Assembly: GCF_900142605.1 (NCBI RefSeq)
Contig: NZ_FRBL01000010.1
Location: 62,001-126,000, forward strand
From: Chitinophaga jiangningensis
GTDB taxonomy: Bacteria > Bacteroidota > Bacteroidia > Chitinophagales > Chitinophagaceae
DNA: 64,000 nt
Reading direction: 5' to 3'
Under the pieces are notes generated by a model. The model was not told the DNA's origin. It saw only the letters and a list, made by a program, of their open reading frames with translations, and did not search any database. The translations under genes were made by a program, and so were the position numbers. Of the stretch, positions 8,195-16,787 are shown one piece after another (the stretch's first letter is position 1; every line of letters begins with the position of its first letter).

Positions 8195-10633
8195 TCAACC
8201 AGCGCGTTTCGCCTCTGCACTGGCACCAGTTTGACGGTCACGTGCGGCTTTAATGGTGTTACTGCCGAATTTATAACTAAAGTAAATTCCTACTGTTCTG
8301 TATTGCCAGATGTTATAAATACTCATATCCAATGAGCCATACTGCGCTCTCCCACGGAAATACTGTACAGATAACAGGTTGTTTACATTCAATTTTACCG
8401 TTGCCTTTTTTTCCAGGAAAGTTTTCTGGATACCAAGGTTTGCGTTATACTGCGGATCACCCTTGAATATACCGAAAATAAACGGCGACTGATAGAAACC
8501 TGTTAGCTCAATCTTGTAGTCTTTCGGCAGACTGAATGACTGCGTAGTATTAGCGCTGTAGCTATAGTTGGTACGCGTTTCCAGCGGTCCGCTGCCCACC
8601 TGTACCAGGTAACTGGCGTAAGAAAGATTCACGTTGTTATCCATATGCCACCACTTGGTAACGTCAATCGGCACCGTCACATTCAGGTTCATGAAATCAG
8701 CATGGTTGTAGTTTACATCAGTACTGGTCGTAATCTTCGTATCATTATCCTGCGTCAGGAATTCTTCGATGATATGATTGATCCGGCTGGCGTTAAACGT
8801 AAAAATATACTTGTCCTTTAGTACATAACTCAGTTCCCCGGTACTGGTATACTGCGGCTTCAGGAAAGGATTTCCCTGGCGGTAGGTATAACGGTCCAGG
8901 TAAAAAATGAAAGGGTTCAGCTGCCCGTATTCAGGTCGGTCAATTCTCCTGGTGTAACTCAAACTGAGTTTGTTTTTATCGTTGATCTTTTGTTCCACAC
9001 TAATATTCGGGAAGAAATTAAGGTAGTTATTTACTACCGTACTGTCCATCGTGTGGGAGTAACCGTTAGAGCGGGTATATTCCAGTCGCCCGCCCAGGTT
9101 AAAGCTGGTTTTGTTAATCGACTTTTTGTAGCTGGCATACGCTGCGTATACATCTTCCTGGTAATCAAATTCATCACTCTGGGAATATGCTCTCACATAT
9201 TTGCCGCTTTGCAGGGAGTCATATAGCATCACATTATTGGTAGATACAAAGCTCACCTTGGCACCCGTTTCGAGTTTACCCTGTTTGCCCCATGGAAACA
9301 CCATATCCGTTTTCAGACTCTTGATCGTAATGTTAGTTGCTGCATTGTTCTGCACTCCATTCATGTTACGGTATTGGTGGGTGTGATTATCCAGCATACT
9401 ATCGTTGAGGATCATATGCCGCTGGTTGCGGAAGTTGGCATAATCGGCATCTACGCTTATTTCTTTACCCATCGTATCCAGTACGCCTTTGTAGTTCAGG
9501 TTTACGGCGATGTTGTCGAAGTTATTGTCGTTCGTAGTATAGGATGAGAGAATGGAATCCGGTGCCATGCCTGGTTTGAACAGGTTGGTAGTACTGGGTA
9601 TCCTGGAAGAAAAGGAGTTGTTATAACCATTTACCAGTACGCCTACGGTGTGTTTGTCGTTGATGAAGTAATCCAGTCCTGCTTTGTAGCTTCTGTCGTT
9701 AAACTTATTTTTTTGTTTGATATCCTGGGAGAGCATCGACGTGTCGTTCACATCCCGGAAGGTGCGCCGGAAGTCGCGCTGCACATAGTTGCGGTATTCC
9801 CCGAGGCTACCATTCCCGTACAGGTTAAACTTTTCCGTACGCCAGTTGAAGTTACCGCCACCATTGATCTGTGGGTACCAGCCTTGCGTGAAGGTACCAT
9901 TCACAGACCCGTTGATGCCGGTCATTTTACCCTTCTTGGTTTTGATGTTGATGATACCACCGTTTCCGGAAGCATCGTATTTGGCGGGAGGAGTAGTCAT
10001 CAGCTCTATTTGCGCAATGTTTTCGGCGGGTGTACTTTTGAGGAGGTTCGTCAGCTGTTCTCCGGAGAGATAGGTGAGCTTACCGTCTACCATTACCTGT
10101 ACGGACTTGCCCTGGAGGATTACGTTTTCGTTGTTGTCGAGGTTAACGCCCGGCGCCTTACGCAGTAAATCCAGGGCTGTGTTACCGGCAGCGGTAGGGC
10201 TGCTTTCCACGTTCAGGATGGTTTTGCCGGGTTCTCTTTCTATATAAGGCTTCTGGGCGGTTACGTTTACGGCCTGCAAACTTTTAGTAAGCGGCTCCAG
10301 TGCAATGCTGTCGAAGCTGAATTTCTTATGGGAGGCATCTATCTGGAAGTTGGGAATAAAATGGGTGCTAAAGCCCATTTGGGAGGCCTGGATGAAGTAT
10401 TCGCCCTCCGGGATGTTACTGAAATTACAGGTGCCGTTTTCAGTGGATAATTCCCCCTTAACCAGGGAAGAGTCTTGTGTTTTGCGTAACAAAATACTGG
10501 CGAAAGGCAAGGGTTTTCCTGCTTTATCACTGACTTTTACAGAAATGGTACCGTTTACGGCGGCAGACTTTTGAGCATTGGCGGTTAACATTAGGTGCAT
10601 AAGCATTCCCAACGCAATCATTAGTTTTCTCAT
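8195..10633 (-). CDS. TonB-dependent receptor, outer membrane beta-barrel family
   Basis: An 812-aa outer membrane protein. A signal peptide (about 1-20, ending ANAQ) is followed by a carboxypeptidase-regulatory-like domain (about 27-105, ISVKVSDKAGKPLPFASILL), a plug domain (about 115-235, with GNGGIINIKTKKGK) and a long barrel to the C-terminus. The barrel type resembles the OMP_b-brl_3 group rather than SusC, and no SusD partner is adjacent. Such proteins import large ligands with energy from TonB. The ligand is unknown. It lies downstream of a small lipoprotein candidate and aspartate kinase on the same strand. Confidence 0.88.
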   Translation of the reverse strand: MRKLMIALGMLMHLMLTANAQKSAAVNGTISVKVSDKAGKPLPFASILLRKTQDSSLVKGELSTENGTCNFSNIPEGEYFIQASQMGFSTHFIPNFQIDASHKKFSFDSIALEPLTKSLQAVNVTAQKPYIEREPGKTILNVESSPTAAGNTALDLLRKAPGVNLDNNENVILQGKSVQVMVDGKLTYLSGEQLTNLLKSTPAENIAQIELMTTPPAKYDASGNGGIINIKTKKGKMTGINGSVNGTFTQGWYPQINGGGNFNWRTEKFNLYGNGSLGEYRNYVQRDFRRTFRDVNDTSMLSQDIKQKNKFNDRSYKAGLDYFINDKHTVGVLVNGYNNSFSSRIPSTTNLFKPGMAPDSILSSYTTNDNNFDNIAVNLNYKGVLDTMGKEISVDADYANFRNQRHMILNDSMLDNHTHQYRNMNGVQNNAATNITIKSLKTDMVFPWGKQGKLETGAKVSFVSTNNVMLYDSLQSGKYVRAYSQSDEFDYQEDVYAAYASYKKSINKTSFNLGGRLEYTRSNGYSHTMDSTVVNNYLNFFPNISVEQKINDKNKLSLSYTRRIDRPEYGQLNPFIFYLDRYTYRQGNPFLKPQYTSTGELSYVLKDKYIFTFNASRINHIIEEFLTQDNDTKITTSTDVNYNHADFMNLNVTVPIDVTKWWHMDNNVNLSYASYLVQVGSGPLETRTNYSYSANTTQSFSLPKDYKIELTGFYQSPFIFGIFKGDPQYNANLGIQKTFLEKKATVKLNVNNLLSVQYFRGRAQYGSLDMSIYNIWQYRTVGIYFSYKFGSNTIKAARDRQTGASAEAKRAG

Positions 10634-10693
10634 ACTATCGAGGCGGTTATTAATTTTTCTCCAAGCAAAAATTCAGGCTAAAAACCTTATGGA

Positions 10694-10948
10694 CTATCTG
10701 ATGTTTAAAATTGAAAAGCTACCCAACAACACTTTACAGGGTGATTCCTTGGTTTCCGTGTTTGAATTGCAATATTTCTTCTCTGGTTCCGGGTCAGCTG
10801 TTTCGGCAGGCTTGATGATGTTGCCTGCTGAAAATAAGTAGAAAGGTAAAACATCGGGGGACAAATGAGGCCCGTGGCTTGCTACCATGCTGCCCCCGCA
10901 GGCCACGGCCGCCGTTATTCCAATCAATAAAAAAGCAACTTTTTTCAT
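10694..10948 (-). CDS. Small putative lipoprotein, unknown function
   Basis: An 84-aa ORF starting MKKVAFLLIGITAAVACGG: a short basic head, a hydrophobic core and AVAC as a possible lipobox (C17). The rest is polar with two further cysteines, and I recognise no family. The start codon lies inside the 3' arm of a strong hairpin (10935-10990) that also looks like the terminator of aspartate kinase. So the start is either occluded in the read-through transcript or the ORF is fortuitous. It is 60 bp upstream of the receptor gene on the same strand. Confidence 0.42.
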   Translation of the reverse strand: MKKVAFLLIGITAAVACGGSMVASHGPHLSPDVLPFYLFSAGNIIKPAETADPEPEKKYCNSNTETKESPCKVLLGSFSILNIR

Positions 10949-10990
10949 AAGGCTGTTTTTCTAAAGACGCCTTTGTATGAAAAAAGTTGC
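10935..10990 (-). terminator. Long hairpin after aspartate kinase, overlapping a start codon
   Basis: Arms at 10935-10953 and 10969-10990 pair over about 19 bases with a small bulge (GCAACTTTTTTCATA against its complement). On the minus strand the 3' arm runs into GCTTTTTTA, as in an intrinsic terminator. That same arm encodes the first residues MKKVAFL of the 84-aa ORF. Confidence 0.65.
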
Positions 10991-11024
10991 ACCGCCTGTC
11001 AAAATTAATAATTTACTGATAAGT

Positions 11025-12293
11025 TTATTTCTTCCACAACCGCTGTATCGTAGTAGGGGAGCGCTGTTCCAGCAATACAGGATGGCCGTTACTGAGTTCT
11101 TCCAGCAGGCTGTCCTGGTAGTAACGAACGGTCAGTAGTTCCAGTCCTTCGTTGTAGTTGATCTTGAAGTCGTTGTGTAAGGTTTTGATCAGCAGCTCAA
11201 TCTTTTCCGGGTTATTGTCAATACAGCAGGAGAAGCTGATTGCGCCATTCTGCATCAGGTTGATCTTGATTTTCAGGCCATGGAAGATTTCATAAATACC
11301 ACTGATCTTCTCTTCCGTGATGAAAGAGTAGTCTTTGGAAGTTATATGTAGCAACACCTGATTTTTTTTCAGCACAATAATCGGTGGCAGCTGCTTGATA
11401 TCTGCCACTTCTTTAATCACCGTACCAGGCAGATTCTTATCCAGGAAGCATTTTACATACAGGGGTATCTGTTTGTTTTGCAGTGGTTTAATGGTTTTCG
11501 GGTGAATCACCTGTGCACCATAAAATGCCATTTCAATTACCTCCCCGTAAGTGATCTCCGGGATATTGACGGTATTGGGAAAAAGTTTCGGATCGGCATT
11601 TTTCAGGCCTTCCACATCTTTCCAGATGGTTTGGCTTTCGGCATCCAGCATGTTGGCAAATACGGCGGCGGAGTAGTCGCTGCCTTCGCGGCCCAGGGTC
11701 ACACTTTCATTTTGGTCGGTACTACCAATGAAGCCCTGGGAGATGACAATGCTGGTGTTGTTGAAGAGCGGCAGTACTTTTTCAGTGACCTGGCGCTGGG
11801 TAATGTCCCAGTCGATATTTGCATCCCGGAAGTTATCATCGGTACGGAATACGTCCCGAACATCCAGCCAGGTGTTATGGATACCAACACTGTTGAAGTA
11901 CGCGCTAACGATAGCGGTGCTCAGCAGTTCCCCGAGGCTCACCAGCTGGTCGTAATAGTAATCATATGCCCGCATTGGTTTTTCGCCCAGTGTCCATTCC
12001 GCTTCCGTAAAGAACTGCTGCAGTTGTGTAAACAGCGGATTTTCCCGGTTACCCAGCAGGGCTTCTGCCACCTGCATGTGCTGCTGCTCTACATTATACA
12101 GCAACTGGGCGGCGATTTCGCGCTTGCGCAGATAGTAGTTCTGTGCTACCTTTTCCAGCTCATTGGTGGTTTTGCCCATCGCCGATATAACAATCAGCAG
12201 CTTGTCTTCCGGGAAAGACTGGATAATTTGACCTACCTGGCGGATGCGTTCAACACTTTCTAAACTTGCGCCTCCGAACTTAAAAACCTTCAT
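11025..12293 (-). CDS. Aspartate kinase, monofunctional
   Basis: A 422-aa enzyme that phosphorylates L-aspartate, the first step toward lysine, threonine, methionine and diaminopimelate. The N-terminus MKVFKFGGASLESVERI is the aspartokinase signature (usual form KFGGTS). Other conserved segments are LLIVISAMGKTTNELE, TLGREGSDYSAAVFA and AQVIHPKTIKPL. The C-terminal ~120 residues look like the ACT regulatory region, somewhat degenerate and with no fused homoserine dehydrogenase. It is divergent from fructose-1,6-bisphosphatase and followed by the hairpin at 10935-10990. Confidence 0.9.
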   Translation of the reverse strand: MKVFKFGGASLESVERIRQVGQIIQSFPEDKLLIVISAMGKTTNELEKVAQNYYLRKREIAAQLLYNVEQQHMQVAEALLGNRENPLFTQLQQFFTEAEWTLGEKPMRAYDYYYDQLVSLGELLSTAIVSAYFNSVGIHNTWLDVRDVFRTDDNFRDANIDWDITQRQVTEKVLPLFNNTSIVISQGFIGSTDQNESVTLGREGSDYSAAVFANMLDAESQTIWKDVEGLKNADPKLFPNTVNIPEITYGEVIEMAFYGAQVIHPKTIKPLQNKQIPLYVKCFLDKNLPGTVIKEVADIKQLPPIIVLKKNQVLLHITSKDYSFITEEKISGIYEIFHGLKIKINLMQNGAISFSCCIDNNPEKIELLIKTLHNDFKINYNEGLELLTVRYYQDSLLEELSNGHPVLLEQRSPTTIQRLWKK

Positions 12294-12408
12294 ATGATAT
12301 TTTGGCTTCTATTAAAAAAATATTTGGCAAAGTAAGGCAAGTTTAGAATTGTTTTAAAATCGAATTACAGATAAATGACAGTTTCATTAAAATAAAATCC
12401 AATTGCCG

Positions 12409-12416
12409 TACTTTCG
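12409..12416 (+). promoter_or_regulatory. -7 element of the fructose-1,6-bisphosphatase promoter
   Basis: TACTTTCG at 12409-12416 matches TAnnTTTG with one change; an upstream TTTC lies at 12382-12385. Transcription would start near 12423. That rules against the in-frame TTG at 12417 and supports the ATG at 12441. Confidence 0.45.
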
Positions 12417-12440
12417 TTGGCGAAACTTATAGTTAACGTT

Positions 12441-13454
12441 ATGAATCACAAGCAAAGAGTAATGACACTGGATGAGTTCACCATCCAGGAGTTACGTAAC
12501 TATCCGGGTGCTACTGGTCAGCTGTCTGGCCTTTTGCGGGATATTGGTCTCGCAGCGAAAAGAGTAAACGTGGAAGTTAACAAGGCCGGTATTGCCGACA
12601 TCCTTGGCGAAGCCGGTACCACCAACGTTCAGGGTGAATCTGTTAAGAAACTGGACGTGTTTGCAAATGATCAGTTCATTGCCTCCCTCCAATCCAGCAT
12701 TTACTGCTGTGGGCTTGCCTCCGAAGAAAATGAAAACTTCATTGCCTTCAACGATGAGCATTCCAAAAAGTCAAAATATGTGGTGTTGATCGATCCGCTG
12801 GATGGTTCCAGCAATATCGATGTGAACGTATCCATCGGTACCATCTTCTCCGTATACCGCCGCCTGTCGCCGGAAGGAGAGGAGTGTAACCTAGAAGACT
12901 TCCTGCAGCCCGGTACCCAGCAGATTGCAGCAGGGTATATTATCTACGGTTCTTCTACCATGATGGTGTACGCTACCCGCAGAAGTGTGCAGGGCTTCAC
13001 GCTCGACCCTTCCATCGGCGAATTCTGCCTGTCGCACCCTAACCTGAAATGTCCGCCGGAAAGCGATATCTTCTCTGTAAACGTTGGCTACTACCACCTC
13101 TACGAGAAAAATATCCGCGACTCCATCGATCATTTCATGGCCCGCGATGAAAACGACCGCATTTACCGCCACCGCTTCGTTGGCTGCATGGTGGCTGAAA
13201 TCCATCGTACGCTGATCCAGGGAGGTATTTTCATGTATCCTGCATTTGGTAAGTATAAATCAGGGAGACTGCGTTTGTGCTATGAATGTAACCCAATGTC
13301 TTTCCTGATGGAAAAGGCAGGAGGAGTGGCAATGGCAAATGGCCGCCAGCGATTGCTGGAGCTCAAGCCGGCGCAACTGCACCAGCGCGTGCCTATCTTC
13401 ATCGGTTCCAAAAATATGATGGAAACCTGGAAAGATATTGTAAATAAGAATTAA
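12441..13454 (+). CDS. fbp: Class 1 fructose-1,6-bisphosphatase
   Basis: A 337-aa gluconeogenic enzyme that hydrolyses fructose 1,6-bisphosphate to fructose 6-phosphate. It has the N-terminal MTLDEFTIQELR segment, the metal-site motif DPLDGSSNIDVNVSIGT and the C-terminal KSGRLRLCYECNPMSFLMEKAGG substrate region (quoted in part). The ATG at 12441 is preferred because a TTG extension would coincide with the predicted transcription start. It is single and followed by a perfect 19-bp hairpin. Confidence 0.95.
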   Translation: MNHKQRVMTLDEFTIQELRNYPGATGQLSGLLRDIGLAAKRVNVEVNKAGIADILGEAGTTNVQGESVKKLDVFANDQFIASLQSSIYCCGLASEENENFIAFNDEHSKKSKYVVLIDPLDGSSNIDVNVSIGTIFSVYRRLSPEGEECNLEDFLQPGTQQIAAGYIIYGSSTMMVYATRRSVQGFTLDPSIGEFCLSHPNLKCPPESDIFSVNVGYYHLYEKNIRDSIDHFMARDENDRIYRHRFVGCMVAEIHRTLIQGGIFMYPAFGKYKSGRLRLCYECNPMSFLMEKAGGVAMANGRQRLLELKPAQLHQRVPIFIGSKNMMETWKDIVNKN

Positions 13455-13491
13455 TTTAGCACTGGCTCGCCGCCGTTGGCGGTGGGCAAAT

Positions 13492-13532
13492 GCTGAAGAG
13501 CCGGAGTGCCGAAGGCACTCCGGCTCTTCAGC
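13492..13532 (+). terminator. Perfect 19-bp hairpin after fbp
   Basis: Arms 13492-13510 and 13514-13532 are fully complementary around the triloop GAA. A smaller GC-rich hairpin (CGCCG/CGGTG type) lies just before it at about 13467-13484. No T-run follows. It belongs to the triloop hairpin family of this window. Confidence 0.7.
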
Positions 13533-13547
13533 TTAAACAAACTACTA

Positions 13548-14204
13548 ATGCCAACACGTTTTTCCCATTCCTTACTCGAAAAATGGGCACGAGGCTGGGC
13601 CATTTCCCGCGAAGTACCCTCACCGGTGACGGATCAGGGCGCGTTGCGCATTGATGTAAACATGCCGGACCAGGCAGCCCGCTACCTGTTTCCGGATATC
13701 TGCCCGGAAATAGCTACTGTGGCCAGTTCCATTACCCGACCTCTGGTATTTATCAAAGTATGCGCCGCAGCCGAAGCCGTACAGCCACTGTTACCTGCAC
13801 ACTGGAAAATCCTGGAACCCGCCTTTATGATGACCTGCCAATGGCAGCAGGCACCTGTTGCCGCACCATTGCCCGCCGGTTATACACTTGATTTTACCAT
13901 CGTTCCCGGCGGCCTCCTGGTCGTCATCAAATCCCCCGAAGGCGATACCGCCGGTAATGGCCGGCTAATACCTGTGAGCGATCAGCTGATATTCGACCGT
14001 ATTATGGTAGATGATAACCACCGTCGCAAAGGCCTGGGCACCTGTATCATCACTGCCCTTGCCGAGAAAGGCTACCAGATGGGGATTCCCAATGGCGTGC
14101 TCGTAGCCACCCCGATGGGCCGCAGCCTCTATGAAACCATGGGCTGGCAAGTGATCCGCCCCTATACCAGTGCTGTAATCCCTGTAGGTGGAAACCTGCC
14201 ATGA
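13548..14204 (+). CDS. GNAT family N-acetyltransferase
   Basis: A 218-aa protein whose C-terminal half carries the acetyl-CoA-binding region RIMVDDNHRRKGLGTCIITAL followed by VATPMGRSLYETMGW (the first quoted in part: R/G-x-x-G is RRKGLG). The N-terminal half has no motif I recognise. I start it at the ATG at 13548, giving MPTRFSHSLLEKWARGW. An upstream GTG at 13506 lies inside the hairpin that ends the previous gene. The substrate is unknown. Confidence 0.8.
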   Translation: MPTRFSHSLLEKWARGWAISREVPSPVTDQGALRIDVNMPDQAARYLFPDICPEIATVASSITRPLVFIKVCAAAEAVQPLLPAHWKILEPAFMMTCQWQQAPVAAPLPAGYTLDFTIVPGGLLVVIKSPEGDTAGNGRLIPVSDQLIFDRIMVDDNHRRKGLGTCIITALAEKGYQMGIPNGVLVATPMGRSLYETMGWQVIRPYTSAVIPVGGNLP

Positions 14205-14318
14205 GCGGGCTTTTGCAAACAATCTCATCCAATCTCTCCCTAAAAACTAAACTCTGGCACAATTTTTTAGTCTCTATACATACACATTAATCATTTTTTA
14301 TTATTAACCATTATTTTT

Positions 14319-14807
14319 ATGTTCGTTTTGAAAAGCCGCAGCATCCTTGCTTTACTGGTAGCCATCTTCAGTGCATTTCAAGTGAGTGCATGCTCCAGCG
14401 CTACCACCCGTCATACTACTGACGCGGGCGGCACCTTGGAGGAGCAAATCCTTTTTTATACCAACAAATTCAGGGCTTCCAAAGGCTTAAAGCCATTACA
14501 GCTGGATTCCTACTGCAGCCAGCAGGCGCAACGTCATAGCCGGGATATGGCAAACGGCAGCACCGGCTTCGGACATGAAGGCTTTGAAGAACGCGTGGCT
14601 AACATCTCCAAAAAATTAGGAAGAGTAAATGCCGCCGCTGAAAATGTGGCCTATGGTACGCTCGACGCAGAAGAAGTAGTAAATGGCTGGATTAAAAGTC
14701 CGGGCCACCGCCGCAACATGCTGGGCGACTACAATACCATCGGCATCGGCGCCGCCAAGGGCAACGGCCGTATCACCTTCTTCACACAGGTGTTTATCAA
14801 AAAATAG
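14319..14807 (+). CDS. CAP (SCP/PR1-like) domain lipoprotein
   Basis: A 162-aa protein with a lipoprotein signal: hydrophobic residues 8-20, then VSAC with C25 as the lipidation site. The CAP domain spans about 42-160. Family hallmarks are the FGHEGF and AENVAYG segments and the SPGHRRNMLGDYNTIGIG block. It is probably anchored in the outer or inner membrane. Bacterial CAP proteins have no single established function. It has its own terminator downstream. Confidence 0.88.
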   Translation: MFVLKSRSILALLVAIFSAFQVSACSSATTRHTTDAGGTLEEQILFYTNKFRASKGLKPLQLDSYCSQQAQRHSRDMANGSTGFGHEGFEERVANISKKLGRVNAAAENVAYGTLDAEEVVNGWIKSPGHRRNMLGDYNTIGIGAAKGNGRITFFTQVFIKK

Positions 14808-14840
14808 TGTAGCGCACAATTCGGCTTACATCAGATAAAT

Positions 14841-14870
14841 AAAGGCAAGTCCCCACCAGGACTTGCCTTT
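14841..14870 (+). terminator. Terminator after the CAP lipoprotein gene
   Basis: Perfect 12-bp stem AAAGGCAAGTCC (14841-14852) with GGACTTGCCTTT (14859-14870), followed by ATCTTTT. Confidence 0.8.
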
Positions 14871-14902
14871 ATCTTTTGGCAATTAATGTCTAATTTGGCA
14901 GC

Positions 14903-15667
14903 ATGGAAAAGAAAAAGATCATCGAGGTAAATAACCTGGTGAAGAAGTACGGTGATTTTACCGCAGTGAAAGGCATCAGCTTCGATGTGTATGAAGGGGA
15001 AATATTCGGCCTCCTGGGCCCAAACGGCGCTGGAAAGTCCACCACACTCGAAATCATAGAAACGTTGCGGGATAAAACCAGCGGCACCATCAACGTAGAT
15101 GGATATGACCTGGACCAGCAACCCAACGAAATAAAAAAGATTATCGGCGTACAGCTACAAAGCTCCGGCTACTACCCAAACCTGACACTTACAGAGCTGA
15201 TTGAAATGTTCGGCGGCCTCTATAACCAGGAAGTAAAACCCCTGGAACTCCTGGAGAAATTCAACCTCACCGATAAGGCCAAAAACAAGTACAAAGAGCT
15301 CTCCGGTGGCCAGAAACAACGTTTTTCCATCGCTACCACGCTGATCAATAAACCCAGGATTATCTTCCTGGATGAACCCACCACCGGGCTTGATCCGCAG
15401 GCGCGCAGAAGCCTCTGGGACCTGATCCTGCAGGTAAGAGCGCAGGGTACCACCGTGGTGATCACTACGCATTATATGGATGAAGCCGAGTTCCTGTGCG
15501 ACCGCTGCGCAATAGTGGACAGCGGACAAATAATTGCACTGGCATCTCCCGATAACCTGATAGACCAGCTGGTATCACAAGGTTTTGAGCGCAAAAAAGA
15601 AGTGAAAAAAGCCAACCTGGAAGATGTGTTTATTCACCTTACCGGAAAGGAATTAAGAGAAGACTAA
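14903..15667 (+). CDS. ABC transporter ATP-binding protein (ABC-2/DrrA type)
   Basis: A 254-aa ATPase. Walker A is GPNGAGKS at 39-46, the signature is LSGGQKQRF, and Walker B is IIFLDEPTTGLDP. The C-terminal tail LEDVFIHLTGKELRED is typical of the DrrA/CcmA-like export ATPases that pair with ABC-2 permeases. No permease gene is adjacent. The next genes are a bacillithiol transferase and a Nudix hydrolase, 15 and 11 bp apart, so they form one transcription unit. The cargo is unknown. Confidence 0.9.
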   Translation: MEKKKIIEVNNLVKKYGDFTAVKGISFDVYEGEIFGLLGPNGAGKSTTLEIIETLRDKTSGTINVDGYDLDQQPNEIKKIIGVQLQSSGYYPNLTLTELIEMFGGLYNQEVKPLELLEKFNLTDKAKNKYKELSGGQKQRFSIATTLINKPRIIFLDEPTTGLDPQARRSLWDLILQVRAQGTTVVITTHYMDEAEFLCDRCAIVDSGQIIALASPDNLIDQLVSQGFERKKEVKKANLEDVFIHLTGKELRED

Positions 15668-15682
15668 CTAACACCGTTTATA

Positions 15683-16213
15683 ATGGAAGCATTGAAATAC
15701 CCGATCGGCCGTTTTCAGGCAAAGGCTGATTATACCCCTGAAGAACTGCAACGCTTTATCAACGATATCAGGTACCTGCCGTCACTGCTGGAAATTACCG
15801 TGCAAACACTGGATCAGGCCCAACTGGATACACCTTATCGCCCGGAAGGATGGACTGTTACGCAATTGGTGCATCACGTGGCGGACTCTCACCTCAACGC
15901 CTATACGCGTTTTAAACTTGCGCTCACGGAAGATAATCCTACCATTAAGCCTTACGACGAGGCTGCATGGGCGGAACTGGAAGATGTGAAAACCACGCCT
16001 ATCAATGTATCTATCACACTGCTGCATGCTCTGCATACACGGTGGACAGCCCTGCTCAAAAGCATAGAAGGGGAGCAGTGGGAACGCACTGTTTTCCATC
16101 CGGAAAGCAAAAAGGAAATTAACCTGAAAACACTCGCCGCCACCTATTCCTGGCACGGATTACATCACCTGGCACATGTTACAGGGTTGAAAGAGCGCAT
16201 GAACTGGGACTAA
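15683..16213 (+). CDS. bstA: YfiT/DinB-type bacillithiol S-transferase
   Basis: A 176-aa four-helix DinB-like protein. The metal-site histidines match those of Bacillus YfiT: H64/H65 in LVHHVADSH, and H161 and H165 in WHGLHHLAH. The family conjugates bacillithiol to electrophiles as a detoxification step. The host very likely makes bacillithiol, because bshB1 occurs at 32041-32769. It sits between an ABC ATPase and a Nudix hydrolase, all closely spaced on the plus strand. Confidence 0.8.
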   Translation: MEALKYPIGRFQAKADYTPEELQRFINDIRYLPSLLEITVQTLDQAQLDTPYRPEGWTVTQLVHHVADSHLNAYTRFKLALTEDNPTIKPYDEAAWAELEDVKTTPINVSITLLHALHTRWTALLKSIEGEQWERTVFHPESKKEINLKTLAATYSWHGLHHLAHVTGLKERMNWD

Positions 16214-16224
16214 AAGCAGCACTT

Positions 16225-16785
16225 ATGAATAACATGGATTGGAAATTATTGTCGTCCGAATACCTGCACAGGGATACGTGGCTGACAGCCAGAAGAGATA
16301 AATGTGAAACACCGGATGGCCGTATTGTAGACCCCTATTATGTGTTGGAATATAACGACTGGGTAAACGGACTGGCATTAACGGAAGACGGCCAGGCTAT
16401 CATGATCAGGCAGTACCGTCATGGTCTGAAGCAAACGCTGATCGAAATTCCCGCCGGTACCATGGATGATACCGATCCTTCCCCGGCATTTGCCATGGAA
16501 CGGGAGCTGATGGAGGAAACGGGGTATGCTTTCAGGGAAATCATTCCACTGGGCGCTGTTTCAGCTAATCCAGGTTCTACCAATAACCTCACACATATGT
16601 TTCTTGCTACCGGTGGTGTGAAAGTAAAGGAGCAGGAACTGGATGATAATGAGCAGATCGAAATTGAACTGATGTCGATTGAAGCCTTGCAGCAACTCAT
16701 CCTGGAGAATAAGCTGCTGCAAAGTTTGCACGTAACCTGTGTGTTCTATGCCTTGCAGCATATGGGCCGGTTACAGTTTAAATAG
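16225..16785 (+). CDS. Nudix hydrolase (ADP-sugar pyrophosphatase-like)
   Basis: A 186-aa protein with a Nudix box, GTMDDTDPSPAFAMERELME followed by ETGY. The box departs slightly from GX5EX7REUXEEXGU: the first glutamate is aspartate and there is one extra residue before RE. The preceding region and SANPGSTNNLTHMFLATG resemble ADP-ribose or ADP-sugar diphosphatases. It is the last gene of the run that starts with the ABC ATPase, and meets folC tail to tail 2 bp away. Confidence 0.85.
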   Translation: MNNMDWKLLSSEYLHRDTWLTARRDKCETPDGRIVDPYYVLEYNDWVNGLALTEDGQAIMIRQYRHGLKQTLIEIPAGTMDDTDPSPAFAMERELMEETGYAFREIIPLGAVSANPGSTNNLTHMFLATGGVKVKEQELDDNEQIEIELMSIEALQQLILENKLLQSLHVTCVFYALQHMGRLQFK

Positions 16786-16787
16786 TT

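Noticed and set aside
14903..15667. ABC ATPase as CcmA partner of ccmE-ccmF
   Set aside because: It is 11 kb away, sits with bacillithiol and Nudix genes, and its C-terminal tail is of the DrrA export type.
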